A stretch of 64,000 bases of DNA from contig OX638329.1 of assembly GCA_951812755.1 (NCBI GenBank), forward strand, positions 1-64,000. The letters run 5' to 3'. Both the position numbers and the translations under genes were made by a program. Positions 35,585-45,398 of this stretch are shown here, piece by piece; positions within the stretch are counted from its first letter, which is position 1; every line of letters starts with the position of its first letter. The stretch is from an uncultured Latescibacterota bacterium (GTDB lineage: Bacteria; Latescibacterota; UBA2968). The notes below the pieces were generated by a model. The model had not been told where the DNA came from and searched no databases. It was given only the letters and a program-made list of their open reading frames with translations.

Positions 35585-36303
35585 CGCGGCTGAGGTGACA
35601 GAACAGACCTGCGCGCTCGGAGAACATGCTCGATAATCTCGTCAAGCCCCGATCTGTGTTTAAGACAGGCAAAAAGCGTGGGACCATCTCCGCGCATCTT
35701 CTTTGCATCTCGCGCCATAACCCCCAGATCTGCGCCAACGAGACCGGCGAGATCGGTCTTATTGATAACCAGCAAATCCGATTGGGTAATACCCGGACCA
35801 CCCTTTCGGGGAATCTTATCCCCAGCAGAGACATCGATCACATAAATCGCGTAATCGACAAGCTCCTTGCTAAAATGCGCCGCCAGATTATCGCCACCGC
35901 TCTCCACAAAAAGCAAATCGATATCGCACGCAAAGCGAATCATCAAATCCTCGAGCGCGTTCAAATTCAGCGAAATATCCTCGCGAATAGCTGCATGAGG
36001 GCATCCACCCGTCTCAACGCCAATAATGCGATCGGCCTCGAGCGCCTTGTGACGCAAGAGAAACTCGGCATCCTCCCGCGTAAAAATATCGTTCGTAACC
36101 ACGCCGAGACTGAAGCAATCGCGCAGGGCTTCGCACAGCACGCGAACAAGCGCCGTCTTCCCCGTACCCACCGGACCACCAACCCCTACCGTGAATGCGC
36201 GTTGAGAAAAATCGCGATCTCCGAGGACCGACTCGCGCAGGGCAAAGTCGCCGGGAGATTCAAAAGGTTCGTGAGAATGGTCGTGATGGTGATGATCGTG
36301 CAT
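35581..36303 (-). CDS. ureG: Urease accessory GTPase UreG with His-rich N-terminus
   Basis: The protein has 240 aa. I chose the ATG at 36303, which starts [13 protein letters not shown]. The P-loop [17 protein letters not shown] (near 38) and the SIMIBI GTPase motifs VETGGCPH and VINKTDLAG are present. The His-rich head is known from UreG proteins, and probably stores or hands over nickel, a job normally assisted by UreE, which is absent here. It is upstream of and coupled to ureD; a BIME-like repeat separates it from ureF. Confidence 0.92.
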   Translation of the reverse strand: MHDHHHHDHSHEPFESPGDFALRESVLGDRDFSQRAFTVGVGGPVGTGKTALVRVLCEALRDCFSLGVVTNDIFTREDAEFLLRHKALEADRIIGVETGGCPHAAIREDISLNLNALEDLMIRFACDIDLLFVESGGDNLAAHFSKELVDYAIYVIDVSAGDKIPRKGGPGITQSDLLVINKTDLAGLVGADLGVMARDAKKMRGDGPTLFACLKHRSGLDEIIEHVLRARRSVLSPQPR

Positions 36304-36361
36304 AGCAAATCCTTTAAAGTTACAAGCGTTGAAATCATGGTACAACAACAAGCAAAACCTT

Positions 36362-36441
36362 CTGGATTGCGGCTAAAACCCTGCCGCAATGACGGATGCT
36401 ATTCCTATCGTCACGCCTGCATGCCTTAAGCAGGCGTCCAG
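36362..36441. repeat. BIME-like paired hairpin (80 bp)
   Basis: CTGGATTGCGGC ... GCCGCAATGAC followed head-to-head by GTCACGCCTGC ... GCAGGCGTCCAG. Lies between ureF and ureG. Confidence 0.7.
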
Positions 36442-36465
36442 AATGGTTACTTGTAATTTCCTCTT

Positions 36466-37134
36466 TCAACTCTGAAACAACCGCGAATACAGATACTCGT
36501 GCATACCCTGTGCAATATCCCATTGGGGTGCACAGCGCGTCGCACACTTATAATCTGTCTGCGCGACAGAAGTCATAGCCCTAATCGCCGTCTTGTGATG
36601 GCGTTTTTGCAACCGCGCGGCTTCCAGAGGACCGATCTGCCCCAGGCGCACAGCCGCACTGATCTGATCGCGCAAAAACTGATACATAAAAATCCGACAC
36701 GTCTGCCCGCGTTTAAGACCCGCAATCCGAAACGTCAGACCAAAAACAATCGTATAATGAGCCGGCACAGATTGCGAAAGTAAAATTTTGTGCAACCGCG
36801 CCATCGCATCGGAAAAATACAAATCGCGCATCAAACGCAACAAATTGCGCCCCTGCACCTCACTACCGCGCACAATCGCCGGTGCCGTAAGCATCGCGTC
36901 GTAAGCGAGCAGCATATCCGTCAAATTTGCGGGAAGCGGATCACCCTCAAAACACGCATTAATAAAAGGAATCTCACCTCTTGCCGTTGCGTAAATCACC
37001 GTTTGCATATACGCATCCAGATCATCGGAAGAACGCAACAAGCCCATCTGTTTGGTGGCCTCAAGCCCATTGGAAAATGCATATCCACCCGTGGGGAAAT
37101 TGCTATCGGCAAGTGTGAGAAGATCAAAGAGCAT
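36466..37134 (-). CDS. ureF: Urease accessory protein UreF
   Basis: The protein has 222 aa. The ATG at 37134 begins MLFDLLTLADSNFPTGGYAF, the family N-terminus; upstream in-frame residues come from a repeat element and are not part of the gene. It contains the GYAFSNGLEA and MAIDA-type helical features of UreF, which gates UreG GTP hydrolysis during nickel transfer. It sits between ureC and ureG, each junction carrying a BIME-like repeat. Confidence 0.88.
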   Translation of the reverse strand: MLFDLLTLADSNFPTGGYAFSNGLEATKQMGLLRSSDDLDAYMQTVIYATARGEIPFINACFEGDPLPANLTDMLLAYDAMLTAPAIVRGSEVQGRNLLRLMRDLYFSDAMARLHKILLSQSVPAHYTIVFGLTFRIAGLKRGQTCRIFMYQFLRDQISAAVRLGQIGPLEAARLQKRHHKTAIRAMTSVAQTDYKCATRCAPQWDIAQGMHEYLYSRLFQS

Positions 37135-37152
37135 AATCAAAAACAAAGACAA

Positions 37153-37227
37153 CTGGATTGCGGCTAAAACCATGCCGCAATGACGATTGGTATTCGTCAC
37201 GCCTGCATGCTTTAAGCAGGCGTCCAG
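37153..37227. repeat. BIME-like paired hairpin (75 bp)
   Basis: Same two-hairpin design as 36362-36441, lying between ureC and ureF. Confidence 0.7.
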
Positions 37228-37256
37228 GATGTTAGGTTACTTTTAACCTTATCCCA

Positions 37257-38960
37257 TCAAAATAAATTATATAACTGCGCCAGCGGCAACTTCTCTGCCG
37301 CCTCACAGGTAAGCAACTCGCCATTGACCGTAACACTATAAGTCTCCGGATCAATATGAATATCGGGAATAAAATCATTGAGCTTCATATCCTTCTTCCC
37401 AATATCCCGACAATTGGACACCGCAACAACGCCTTTGGACAAATCATAAGACGCAACCGTATCCAGCGAAGCCAGAGAGACAAAAGCCAAAGACGTAGAA
37501 CCCACAGCATTGCCATAAGCGCCGAACATAGGACGCGGATACACGGGTTGCGGCGTGGGAATCGAGGCATTTGGATCGCCCATCTGCGAATACGCAATCA
37601 CGCCGCCCTTAATCACCATCTCGGGTTTTGCACCAAAAAATGCGGGCTTCCAGAGGACCAGATCCGCGAGTTTGCCCACCTCAGCCGAACCGATATAATC
37701 GCTCAAACCATGAGCCGTCGCGGGATTAATCGTATATTTGGCAATATAGCGCTTCACGCGCCCATTATCACTGCCCCCATCACCGTTCAATGCACCGCGC
37801 TGCTCCCGCATCTTATGGGCAGTCTGCCATGTGCGGCAGATAACTTCCCCCACGCGCCCCATAGCCTGGCTATCCGATGCAATAATCGACAGCGCCCCCA
37901 TATCGTGCAAAATATCTTCTGCCGCGATCGTCTCCTGCCGGATGCGGCTTTCGGCAAAAGCCACATCCTCGGGTATATTTTTATCCAGATGATGACACAC
38001 CATGAGCATGTCCAGATGCTCGTCAATCGTATTCGCCGTAAAGGGCCGCGTGGGATTGGTGGAAGAAGGCAAAACATTCGCCTCGCCGCAAAGACGCATA
38101 ATATCCGGCGCATGTCCCCCGCCCGCGCCCTCGGTGTGATACGTGTGAATCGTGCGCCCCTTAAAAGCCGCACAGCTCTGTTCCACAAAACCCGACTCAT
38201 TGAGCGTATCGGTATGAATCGCCACCTGAACATCGTACTCATCGGCAACCGAGAGACAGGAATCAATAGCCGCAGGCGTCGTACCCCAGTCCTCGTGGAG
38301 CTTGAGACCGCATGCACCGCCTTCAATCTGCTCAATAAGCCCCTGCGGAAGCGAGGAATTGCCCTTGCCCAAAAACCCAAAATTGAGGGGATAAGCATCA
38401 CTCGACTCCAGCATCATGCGAATGTGGTGTGCCCCCGGTGTACAGGTCGTGGCATTGGTCCCCGTCGCCGGACCCGTGCCGCCACCCAGCATAGTCGTAA
38501 TACCCGAAGCAATCGCCTCCTCAATCTGCTGAGGACAAATAAAATGGACATGCACATCGAGCGCGCCAGCCGTGAGTATATGCCCTTCACCCGCAATAAC
38601 CTCGGTCGTAACCCCCACGATGAGATCGGGATCAACACCAGACATAATATCGGGATTACCCGCTTTTCCAATACCGGCGATACGCCCGTCTTTAATCCCA
38701 ATATCCGCTTTGTATATCCCCGTATAATCAACGACAAGCGCATTCGTAATAACGAGATCCAGCGCCCTGTCTTGCGACACACCCGTAGCCTGCCCCATGC
38801 CGTCGCGCAGCACCTTGCCCCCGCCAAACTTGCATTCATCGCCATAAATCGTATAATCATCTTCCACTTCAATAACGAGATGGGTATCGCCCAACTGAAC
38901 GCGGTCTCCCGTTGTGGGACCGTACATACTGGCATAAGCGATTCGGTCAATTTGAGACAT
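37257..38960 (-). CDS. ureC: Urease alpha subunit UreC
   Basis: The protein has 567 aa, the usual length. I chose the ATG at 38960 (AGAGG 7 nt upstream; [20 protein letters not shown]). Active-site features are present: HVHFICPQQ (Ni ligand His pair), the carbamylated Lys in GLKLHEDWG, the [10 protein letters not shown] region, the flap Cys and His in [15 protein letters not shown], and the Asp of SIIASDSQ. It hydrolyses urea to ammonia and carbamate in the cytoplasm. It overlaps the 3' end of ureAB by 14 bp. Confidence 0.97.
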   Translation of the reverse strand: MSQIDRIAYASMYGPTTGDRVQLGDTHLVIEVEDDYTIYGDECKFGGGKVLRDGMGQATGVSQDRALDLVITNALVVDYTGIYKADIGIKDGRIAGIGKAGNPDIMSGVDPDLIVGVTTEVIAGEGHILTAGALDVHVHFICPQQIEEAIASGITTMLGGGTGPATGTNATTCTPGAHHIRMMLESSDAYPLNFGFLGKGNSSLPQGLIEQIEGGACGLKLHEDWGTTPAAIDSCLSVADEYDVQVAIHTDTLNESGFVEQSCAAFKGRTIHTYHTEGAGGGHAPDIMRLCGEANVLPSSTNPTRPFTANTIDEHLDMLMVCHHLDKNIPEDVAFAESRIRQETIAAEDILHDMGALSIIASDSQAMGRVGEVICRTWQTAHKMREQRGALNGDGGSDNGRVKRYIAKYTINPATAHGLSDYIGSAEVGKLADLVLWKPAFFGAKPEMVIKGGVIAYSQMGDPNASIPTPQPVYPRPMFGAYGNAVGSTSLAFVSLASLDTVASYDLSKGVVAVSNCRDIGKKDMKLNDFIPDIHIDPETYSVTVNGELLTCEAAEKLPLAQLYNLF

Positions 38961-39711
38961 TTGGAATCCTCTTAAATCCGCCATCTTCTGCCCTTTGCAA
39001 AGCCTCTGCCTTATTCTCATCGATCTGCCCCGAAATAAGGCCATTCCCACCATAAACTGTGCGGTTGCCAGCAATAGCCACGAGATCAACCGTCCTGCTC
39101 TCACCCGGTTCAAAACGCACAGCAGTACCAGATGGAATATCGAGACGGAAGCCATAAGCTTTTTCGCGATCAAACGCAAGCGCGGGATTAACTTCAAAAA
39201 ATGTATAATGCGAACCCACCTGTATCGGGCGGTCGCCGGTATTGGTCACGGAAAGGGAAATGGTCTCCCGATCCGCATTGAGAGTAATCGGATCCGCAGC
39301 CGTAGTCCCGGTACCCGGCGTTTCAGAAACCGTATTATCCGGCGACCAGGGCGAGCGGACGCGCGTGAGTCCCGAACCGTACAACGCGAGTTCGGGATCG
39401 CCTTCCGCGCGGCAAATAGGATGATGAACCGTCACGAGTTTCGTCCCATCGGGAAACGTACCCTCCACCTGCACCTCGTGAACCATATCCGGAACACCGG
39501 GCAAAACATCTTCCGTACCGAGCAACTGCTTGCCCTTGTCCATAAGCGTGGCAACGGACTCGCCATCGCGGATAAATTCGAGAAGCTGCGCAGCGATAAG
39601 CGATACGGCTTCGGGATAATTGAGACACAAGCCCCGGGCATATCGCTTCTGCGCGAGAAAACCCGCGTTGTGAAGCATGAGTTTGTCAATTTCTTTGGGC
39701 GATAAATACAT
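38947..39711 (-). CDS. ureAB: Fused urease gamma-beta subunit UreAB
   Basis: The protein has 254 aa. The first about 105 residues are the gamma subunit ([39 protein letters not shown]), and after a linker the beta subunit follows ([40 protein letters not shown]). Gamma-beta fusions are known, for example in Helicobacter. The ATG at 39711 is 13 bp after urtE and follows AGGGA. It pairs with UreC to form the apo-enzyme. Confidence 0.95.
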   Translation of the reverse strand: MYLSPKEIDKLMLHNAGFLAQKRYARGLCLNYPEAVSLIAAQLLEFIRDGESVATLMDKGKQLLGTEDVLPGVPDMVHEVQVEGTFPDGTKLVTVHHPICRAEGDPELALYGSGLTRVRSPWSPDNTVSETPGTGTTAADPITLNADRETISLSVTNTGDRPIQVGSHYTFFEVNPALAFDREKAYGFRLDIPSGTAVRFEPGESRTVDLVAIAGNRTVYGGNGLISGQIDENKAEALQRAEDGGFKRIPNVSN

Positions 39712-39724
39712 GGAAAATCCCTGA

Positions 39725-40453
39725 TCAAAACGTAAGATACTGCTTAATACTCTCATCCGACAATTCATCTGCAGAACCGCACAACGCAATGGTCCCGCGA
39801 TCCATCAAATAAAAATAATCGGCAATCTGTCGGGCAAAATCAAAGTATTGCTCCACCAGAATAATAGTGAGATTGCCCTGGTCCTTCAGGTGAATCAACA
39901 CATTTTCTATATCGAGAATAATCGAAGGCTGAATACCTTCTGTGGGCTCATCCAGAATGAGAATATCCGGATCGCCAACGAGCGCACGGGCAATGGCGAG
40001 TTGCTGTTGCTGCCCACCACTGAGATTTCCCCCCATTCGATCTTGCATATCGGCCAACACGGGAAAAAGATCGTAAATAAGATCTTCCGGCAGGGTTGTA
40101 AGACCATCTGTGCGCGCTTCCAAACCAATCTGCAAATTTTCATTCACCGTCAGCCTGGGAAAAATCTCGCGCCCTTGCGGCACATAACTCAAACCCGCGC
40201 GCGCCCGCAAATCCGGTGTCTGCCCCGTTATATTCTCCCCATTCAACAGAATATTCCCTCGCCGAGGACTCAACAGACCAACAATCGTCTTAATAAGCGT
40301 CGTCTTCCCAACCCCATTGCGCCCCATAACCGCCACAATAGCCCCTCTGGGGATATCCATACCAATATCGCGCAAGATCTGACTCTCGCCGTAATAAACA
40401 TCCAGACCTCGGACGGTGAGTGCGGTATCTGTGATTGTAGTTGTGGCGGTCAT
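39725..40453 (-). CDS. urtE: Urea ABC transporter ATPase UrtE
   Basis: The protein has 242 aa. A LivF-type ATPase with Walker A GRNGVGKT (near 45), signature [14 protein letters not shown] (near 143) and Walker [13 protein letters not shown]. Together with UrtD it powers urea import by UrtBC. It is followed 13 bp later by ureAB, linking uptake to hydrolysis. Confidence 0.93.
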   Translation of the reverse strand: MTATTTITDTALTVRGLDVYYGESQILRDIGMDIPRGAIVAVMGRNGVGKTTLIKTIVGLLSPRRGNILLNGENITGQTPDLRARAGLSYVPQGREIFPRLTVNENLQIGLEARTDGLTTLPEDLIYDLFPVLADMQDRMGGNLSGGQQQQLAIARALVGDPDILILDEPTEGIQPSIILDIENVLIHLKDQGNLTIILVEQYFDFARQIADYFYLMDRGTIALCGSADELSDESIKQYLTF

Positions 40454-40471
40454 AAAAGTTTGAGGTCCTTG

Positions 40472-40515
40472 CGAATCTACGAATCTACGAATCTACGAAT
40501 CTACGAATCTACGAA
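40472..40515. repeat. 8-bp tandem repeat (cgaatcta, 5.5 copies)
   Basis: Perfect tandem copies between urtD and urtE. A related inverted array lies at 40668-40701. Confidence 0.8.
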
Positions 40516-40539
40516 CCCCGCCCCGCCACCCCAAAACCT

Positions 40540-40571
40540 CTGGATTGCGGCTTTAAGCATGCCGCAATGAC
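40540..40571. repeat. BIME-like hairpin unit
   Basis: CTGGATTGCGGC-tttaagcat-GCCGCAATGAC between the two 8-bp tandem arrays. Confidence 0.65.
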
Positions 40572-40667
40572 GATGGATGGGGACTGATTGCTCATTTTTG
40601 ACCACTGACCACTGGCTGTTGATTCGTCTATGAACTGGCCTGAGAATCGGCCAGTTGTACCCCGCTC

Positions 40668-40701
40668 CGTCTATTCGTCTATTCGTCTATTCGTCTATTC
40701 G
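40668..40701. repeat. 8-bp tandem repeat (cgtctatt, 4 copies)
   Basis: Its complement (aatagacg) is related to the cgaatcta array; the two flank the BIME-like unit. A CTGGCC-tgagaatc-GGCCAG hairpin (40635-40654) lies just before it. Confidence 0.8.
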
Positions 40702-40707
40702 CGCTTT

Positions 40708-41460
40708 TCAATGCTGCGCACTACCCAAATAACACTCAATAACCCGGGGATCATTTTGCACCTGATCCATCGGTCCCTCAACGAGCACCTTGCCCTCGTG
40801 GAGAACCGTAACAGTGCGCGCGATCTGTCTCACAAATTCCATATCGTGTTCAATAACAATAATCGCGTGATTCATCGTCAGGCGTTCGAGAAGCTCTCCC
40901 GTTTTAACCGTCTCTTCATCCGTCATACCAGCAGCGGGTTCATCAATCAAAAAAAGCTCGGGATCTTGCAAAATAACCATCGCAATCTCGAGCCACTGTT
41001 TTTGCCCGTGCGAAAGAGCATCGGCAACCGTATGCAAGTGATCGGCCAAACCCGTCTGTTCTGCAACAGCATTGATGCGATCGCGATTCTTGTCCGACAG
41101 ACGCGAAACAAGTGAAAAGAGAACCGTGCGATCGGTTTTGAGTGCCAGCATCAAATTTTCGTACACCGTAAGAGAAGTAAAAACAGACGGCGTCTGAAAC
41201 TTCCGCCCAACACCCGCTTTGACAATCGCATCTTCGCTCATCTGGGTGAGATCGAACTTTTCAAAACGCGCACTGCCGCGATCGGGTCTGGTCTTCCCAC
41301 ATAAAACATCGAGAAAAGTGGTCTTACCCGCACCATTTGGACCGATAACAACGCGCAATTCGCGGTCGTGCAGGACAAACTCATCTATATCCAGCGCGAC
41401 AAATCCATCAAAGGACACGCGCAGATTTTCAACAGTTAGCAGAACCGGATCAAAAATCAT
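40708..41460 (-). CDS. urtD: Urea ABC transporter ATPase UrtD
   Basis: The protein has 250 aa. A LivG-type ATPase with Walker A GPNGAGKTTFLDVLCG (near 40), signature LSHGQKQWLEIAMVI (near 150; the usual LSGGQ replaced by LSHGQ, as in UrtD) and FLIDEPAAGMTDEE. 7 bp separate it from urtC. Confidence 0.93.
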   Translation of the reverse strand: MIFDPVLLTVENLRVSFDGFVALDIDEFVLHDRELRVVIGPNGAGKTTFLDVLCGKTRPDRGSARFEKFDLTQMSEDAIVKAGVGRKFQTPSVFTSLTVYENLMLALKTDRTVLFSLVSRLSDKNRDRINAVAEQTGLADHLHTVADALSHGQKQWLEIAMVILQDPELFLIDEPAAGMTDEETVKTGELLERLTMNHAIIVIEHDMEFVRQIARTVTVLHEGKVLVEGPMDQVQNDPRVIECYLGSAQH

Positions 41461-41467
41461 ATCAATC

Positions 41468-42562
41468 CTATCTTTCAGCGGCTACAGGTAAAGCAGTCCG
41501 CGTGCGTCTGGGCAAAAAACGCTTCAGACTCTTTATATCTATCCTGGAACGCAGCCCTATAAGACCATCGGGAAAAAAGAGCACAACACCAATAAACAGG
41601 AACCCCAAAAAGTAGAGCCATGTACCGGGGAACGCACCCGTCAAAAAACTGTAAAGAAGATTCACAAGCACCGCGCCGATAATAGGACCAATCAGAGTCC
41701 CGCGCCCACCAACAGCAACCCATATCACCATCTCAATAGAAGCCTGCACATCCATCCGACCCGGTGTAATAATCCCGGTCTGAGGCACATAGAGCAACCC
41801 ACCCAGAGCACCGAGCATACTGGCCATCACAAAGACGAACACCTTGTAGCTGGCAACGCGATAGCCAATAAAACGCAACCGATGCTCACTGTCGCGAACC
41901 GCAATAAGCACGCGACCGAGTTTGGATTTTACCACAAAACGGCACAAAAAATAGGAAGCAAAAAGCGTTACAAAAGCAATAATATAAAGACCGCGTTTGC
42001 TCGCCGGATCCGCCAATTCAAAACCGAGCAAAGTCTTAAAATCTGTCAGACCATTGGTACCGCCGAGCATGGTTTCATTCCGCAAAAAAATGAGCCAGAC
42101 GCCCAGGGCAAGAGCCTGCGTAATAATAGCAAAATAAACCCCCTGAAGCCGACTGCGAAAAGCGAGAAACCCAAAAATAAGCGCAATAATCGCCGGAATC
42201 ATAAGCGATAGGATAAACGCAAATGTAAAAGTGTGAAAAGGCTCCCAAAAAAGCGGCAATTGCTCCACGCGATTCCACACCATAAAATCGGGCAACGCAC
42301 TCCCATAAACCCCTTGCGTCCCCGTCTTGAGCAGCATGTGCATACCAATCGCATACCCGCCCAAACAAAAAAAGAACGCCTGACACAGCGACAGAATACC
42401 CGTATATCCCCAGATCAGATCAATCCCCAGAGCGGCAATCGCAAAACAAAAATAACGCCCCCAGAGATTCAACGTCGTATCTGAAAGCAACCCCATCTCA
42501 TTGAGCACAGGCGCGGCAATGCCAAAGAGAAGGAATACAATAATGGGACGGTAATAGGTCAT
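41468..42562 (-). CDS. urtC: Urea ABC transporter permease UrtC
   Basis: The protein has 364 aa. A LivM-type permease with about 9-10 hydrophobic helices and the family segments FCFAIAALGIDLIWGYTGIL, GTNGLTDFKTLLG and AVGGRGTLIGPIIGA. Forms the inner-membrane channel with UrtB. Confidence 0.93.
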   Translation of the reverse strand: MTYYRPIIVFLLFGIAAPVLNEMGLLSDTTLNLWGRYFCFAIAALGIDLIWGYTGILSLCQAFFFCLGGYAIGMHMLLKTGTQGVYGSALPDFMVWNRVEQLPLFWEPFHTFTFAFILSLMIPAIIALIFGFLAFRSRLQGVYFAIITQALALGVWLIFLRNETMLGGTNGLTDFKTLLGFELADPASKRGLYIIAFVTLFASYFLCRFVVKSKLGRVLIAVRDSEHRLRFIGYRVASYKVFVFVMASMLGALGGLLYVPQTGIITPGRMDVQASIEMVIWVAVGGRGTLIGPIIGAVLVNLLYSFLTGAFPGTWLYFLGFLFIGVVLFFPDGLIGLRSRIDIKSLKRFLPRRTRTALPVAAER

Positions 42563-42639
42563 AAAACATATCCGTATTGTAGCAGTTCATCTGCGTAAAA
42601 CGCTCAAATTACTCGCGTTTTTTCTGCGTCATCTGCGGA

Positions 42640-44313
42640 TTATTCGTCTCTCCCCTTCGCGGGAAAGATCCCTGTGGGGCGCAACTGCAAAAAGAGGATA
42701 ATAAGGCCCAAAATGAGGACCTTGGCATAAACGGCTTCGGCAAAGGGTTCAATAACCTTATTGGAAACACCAATACCGAGACCCGCGACAATAGTACCTA
42801 AAATTTTCCCAACACCACCCACGACAACCACGAGAAAAGCATCGACAATATAAGTCTGCCCCATATTCGGAACGACATTGCCAATAAGCGTCATAGCCCA
42901 TCCCGCGATCCCTGCGATACCCGTACCGAGAAAAAACGCAATCGCATCAACGCGACGGGTGGGAATACCCATACAAGCACTCATCCCGCGATTTTGTGTG
43001 ACAGCGCGCAACCGAAGACCAAACCGGGTCTTAAAGAAAAAAGCGACCAGACCAACCAGGATAACAGCCGTGAGACAGATGATAAAGATCCGGTTATACG
43101 GCAGCATAACCTGCGGTGCTAACTCAAAACCGCCGCTGAGAATCTGGGGCAATTTGACAGCCGTGAGATCGCCAAAAATTGTGCGCGCGAGTTGCACGAG
43201 AATAAGACTAATACCCCACGTAGCCAACAGGCTTTCGAGAGGACGATTGTAAAGACGGCGAATGACCAGAGACTCGACCAGCAACCCCATACCACCAGCC
43301 GTGAGAAATGCAACAGGTAAAGACAGCGGAAAAAACAGATCGATATAGGCAACAGGCAGGACAATCAGACAAATATTCTGAACAATAAACGTAAAATAAG
43401 CCCCAACCATCATAAATTCACCGTGCGCCATATTGATAATACCGATCTGCCCATAAATAACCGCCAGACCAAGCGCAACCAGAATCAAAATAGAACCCAG
43501 GCTGAGACCTACAAAAGCGGTCTGGATCACAACCATAATCTGGTTGAAAGTTTCCAGCCATTGAATCGCATCGCGTATTTCGCTTTGAACCGCGGGATCC
43601 AACTCGGCAATATTGCCACTGGCATCGGGTTCAACGCGGGCTTGCAAAAAAGAAAGGACAAATGTGTTGTTGAGATCACCCAGCGCTTTGGCCGCATTGA
43701 GACGAACCTCGGCGTCGGGATGTGTGAGTTCGAGCTTGCCCAGAGCAACTCGGATCAGACTTTGGATGCCACTATCCGTTTCTTTTTCCAGAGCATCTCG
43801 CAACATGGGGACCGCGCCCAAATCGCCGCGATTGCCCAGCGTCTCTACAGCAACGCGGCGTTTGCCGGGATCCGGATGAAAAATCTCCATCTGCGTGAGA
43901 TAGGGTTGAATAAGCGCGCGGATGCGGCGGTTGCTATCAATCTCTTCGAGATCGATCAGCGTCGCAATAAGGGGCTTGCCCTCATCGTTTAAAATGGGAT
44001 GGCGTTTGGGATATGCGGTGTAGAGCGGGGCCAGAGTATCGCCATAATCGTCTTCTTGCATGTCGCCGATAATGACGAGCTCATTATTCTTCAGATAGAG
44101 TTCACCATTGAAAAGCGCGACCATCAGGGCATAATAAGCGACATCTTTTTCATCCGAAATAGCCCTGACCGCAGTAGTGATGCTATCGCGGTCATTGCTG
44201 GCGATGCGCCCGAGTTGCAACTGGTGATCTATCTGTGCCTGGATGGGCGATGCGCCCAAAATGAGGACCAACGCGCAGATAGAGCGCAAAAAATTGTGGC
44301 GTTTTATTTTCAT
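42640..44313 (-). CDS. urtB: Urea ABC transporter permease UrtB
   Basis: The protein has 557 aa: a signal-like N-terminus, a periplasmic alpha-helical/HEAT-like region of about 250 residues, then the LivH-type membrane domain (ALGLAVIYGQIGIINMAHGE, MTLIGNVVPNMGQTYIVDAF). The N-terminal extension is usual for UrtB. It follows the porin-like gene with a C/G-rich repeat between. Confidence 0.93.
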   Translation of the reverse strand: MKIKRHNFLRSICALVLILGASPIQAQIDHQLQLGRIASNDRDSITTAVRAISDEKDVAYYALMVALFNGELYLKNNELVIIGDMQEDDYGDTLAPLYTAYPKRHPILNDEGKPLIATLIDLEEIDSNRRIRALIQPYLTQMEIFHPDPGKRRVAVETLGNRGDLGAVPMLRDALEKETDSGIQSLIRVALGKLELTHPDAEVRLNAAKALGDLNNTFVLSFLQARVEPDASGNIAELDPAVQSEIRDAIQWLETFNQIMVVIQTAFVGLSLGSILILVALGLAVIYGQIGIINMAHGEFMMVGAYFTFIVQNICLIVLPVAYIDLFFPLSLPVAFLTAGGMGLLVESLVIRRLYNRPLESLLATWGISLILVQLARTIFGDLTAVKLPQILSGGFELAPQVMLPYNRIFIICLTAVILVGLVAFFFKTRFGLRLRAVTQNRGMSACMGIPTRRVDAIAFFLGTGIAGIAGWAMTLIGNVVPNMGQTYIVDAFLVVVVGGVGKILGTIVAGLGIGVSNKVIEPFAEAVYAKVLILGLIILFLQLRPTGIFPAKGRDE

Positions 44314-44329
44314 GCGTTCTGACCCCTCC

Positions 44330-44365
44330 CCCGGCCCCTCCCCGACACGGGGAGGGGAGACCTGG
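44330..44365. repeat. C/G-rich palindromic intergenic repeat
   Basis: CCCCTCCCC ... GGGGAGGGG between the porin-like gene and urtB; same style as 32518-32560. Confidence 0.5.
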
Positions 44366-44448
44366 TTCCCCCCTTCCTCTCAGGCACAGGCGAAGCCTAC
44401 AACGAAGCGGAGCGAAGCGAGTAACGGGGGGTAGGGGGGTAGGTCCCG

Positions 44449-45348
44449 TTAAAACGTAAAGATAGATTCAAAAGCAAACAGGGTTACTTCTGAATCAATA
44501 TCGCGGCGCAATTCGGCCAACACACCCCAGTTATCGGTAATCGTATAGCTGGGACTAAAAGTAATCTCCGTAAACTTTCCATCGGTATCTGTATCCAGAC
44601 CGCTATAGCGCACCGTGGCACCAATCTTGTCGGACAAAGCCATATTGCCCATTAAAATCCAGCCATAGCCACTATTGCCACTTTCTCCCCAGTTCGCCAG
44701 ATAGTTGTATTCCGCGGCCAGCGTGACAGGACCCGTGGCATACATTGCCCAACCATTGAGAAGCGATTGTTCAAAACCACCCATATCTTCCCAGAGGTAC
44801 GCGACCTTAGCCGTGAATGCTTCAACAGGTGTAAAAGCAACCTGTGCTTCAAAACCCAGATCGTCAAAACTGGTATCGGAACCATCCCACACGCTGGAGA
44901 CAACAGAGCCAAAGAAACCGACTTTGCCATTGCCAAAACCCACAGCAGCGCCATTTTGATAACCACCATAAACAAGTGTAGCAGAATAAGAATACTGATA
45001 CAGACCCGTGGGTTCTGCAGTCTCCCAACCCGAACAACTCAAAAACTTACCCCCCGTAATACTGAATCCATTCGGCGTTTTGTAAGTCACAAAAGCCTGT
45101 TCGAGATCAACAGACCCACCACTCAGGCTATTGATATCGGCCTGGGCTGATAGGCCGTGTCCATAGTTATAAATGAAGTCAACTTCAAACTGATCAAAAG
45201 ACAGATTATTGGATTTGGATTCCGTGTCGTACGTTGACGACATATCGAAAAATCCCGTAACCGTGAGGTTATCTGTAATTTTGATCTGCGCGAATGACGA
45301 AGTAGCAGAAAAAGTCAGGATCGTGAGAAGCAGCAACAATTTTTTCAT
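44449..45348 (-). CDS. Outer-membrane beta-barrel porin-like protein in the urt operon
   Basis: The protein has 299 aa: a signal peptide (about 1-20, ending SSFA-Q), alternating hydrophobic strands with aromatic ends, and a final Phe (LFAFESIFTF) as in OMPs recognised by the BAM machinery. It sits between urtA and urtB, both on the same strand, so it is likely the outer-membrane pore for urea or short amides, by analogy with porins near amide/urea loci. That role is inferred from position. Confidence 0.75.
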   Translation of the reverse strand: MKKLLLLLTILTFSATSSFAQIKITDNLTVTGFFDMSSTYDTESKSNNLSFDQFEVDFIYNYGHGLSAQADINSLSGGSVDLEQAFVTYKTPNGFSITGGKFLSCSGWETAEPTGLYQYSYSATLVYGGYQNGAAVGFGNGKVGFFGSVVSSVWDGSDTSFDDLGFEAQVAFTPVEAFTAKVAYLWEDMGGFEQSLLNGWAMYATGPVTLAAEYNYLANWGESGNSGYGWILMGNMALSDKIGATVRYSGLDTDTDGKFTEITFSPSYTITDNWGVLAELRRDIDSEVTLFAFESIFTF

Positions 45349-45398
45349 TTTTTTCTCCTTTTACGGACGGAGCAATCGAATTGCTCCGTCCCAATTCA

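Noticed and set aside
37356-38975. Plus-strand 539-aa open frame
   Set aside because: Opposite ureC; the real urease signatures are on the minus strand.
40472-40701. CRISPR-like array
   Set aside because: 8-bp units without spacers; no cas genes in the window.
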